DNA of 5,756 bases from Treponema sp. (GTDB taxonomy: Bacteria; Spirochaetota; Spirochaetia; Treponematales; Breznakiellaceae), in the NCBI GenBank assembly GCA_031275535.1, contig JAISOR010000045.1, positions 1 to 5,756 on the forward strand, read 5' to 3'. The position numbers and the translations under genes were made by a program. Positions 5,613-5,756 of this stretch are shown piece after piece. Positions within the stretch are counted from its first letter, which is position 1; the number at the start of each line of letters is the position of its first letter. The notes beneath the pieces are model-generated. The model was not told where the DNA came from and did not search any database. It saw only the letters and a program-made list of their open reading frames with translations.

Positions 5613-5756
5613 ATGGACTTTATAATTGACTTTGAACAGGAAACCGACGGACGCTGGATTGCGGAAATTCCTGAATTGCCTGGTGTTCTGGCCTATGGAA
5701 CAACCAAGGCGCAGGCCGGCGAAAAAGCCAAGGCCCTTGCCTTTCGTGTGCTGGCG
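5613..5756 (+). CDS. HicB-family antitoxin-like protein (3' end outside the window)
   Basis: The first 48 residues of a protein that runs off the window are visible. They show the HicB N-terminal pattern: a short beta strand (MDFIIDFEQ), DGRWIAEIPELPGVLAYG (12-29) and then a helix beginning at TTKAQAGEKAKAL. HicB proteins neutralise the HicA mRNA interferase, and many also bind their own promoter through a C-terminal DNA-binding domain, which is not visible here. In the short HicB group that this sequence resembles, a hicA gene often follows directly; whether it does here cannot be seen. Solitary HicB-like proteins also exist. No good Shine-Dalgarno sequence precedes the ATG (the nearest GGGG is 14 bases away). 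The gene is divergent from flgN across 106 bases and is not otherwise linked to motility. Confidence 0.85.
   Translation, partial: MDFIIDFEQETDGRWIAEIPELPGVLAYGTTKAQAGEKAKALAFRVLA

Overview
The window looks like chromosomal DNA from a flagellated spirochete, most likely Treponema or a close relative. The basis is a tight minus-strand cluster whose protein sequences and order (FlgN-like chaperone, FlgK, FlgL, FliW, CsrA) fit the hook-filament junction locus I know from spirochetes. The assignment rests on recognising protein families, not on a database search. Base composition is moderately GC-rich.

Layout. Bases 1-122 (+) appear to hold the last 39 codons of an unidentified protein. Bases 145-1083 (+) encode a complete BadF/NAGK-type sugar kinase, probably an N-acetylglucosamine kinase; a good Shine-Dalgarno sequence just after the upstream stop codon places its start at 145. 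Only 17 bases separate it from the convergent flagellar operon. Read on the minus strand from 5506 down to 1101, that operon is flgN, flgK, flgL, fliW, csrA, with gaps of 9, 20 and 40 bases and then a 7-base overlap. It is almost certainly one transcript. Bases 5507-5612 form a divergent intergenic region, the best place for the operon promoter. From 5613 (+) a HicB-type antitoxin gene begins and runs off the window.

How the genes work together. FlgN-type chaperones deliver FlgK and FlgL to the flagellar export gate, and these form the junction between hook and filament. FliW binds CsrA and flagellin, so CsrA, an RNA-binding repressor, is released or sequestered according to free flagellin (the switch described in Bacillus subtilis). 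The CsrA here keeps the RNA-binding residues and the C-terminal Asn55 that matters for FliW binding in B. subtilis. The cluster therefore combines chaperone, clients and post-transcriptional switch in one transcription unit.

I found no mobile element, CRISPR array, tRNA, rRNA or convincing terminator. Most of the window is conventional. The points worth a second look are small: tiny ORFs ending at the start codons of three operon genes, a calcium-loop-like insertion in FlgK, a shared promoter-like inverted repeat between flgN and hicB, a possibly leaderless hicB, and sharply different arginine codon use between the kinase and the flagellar genes.
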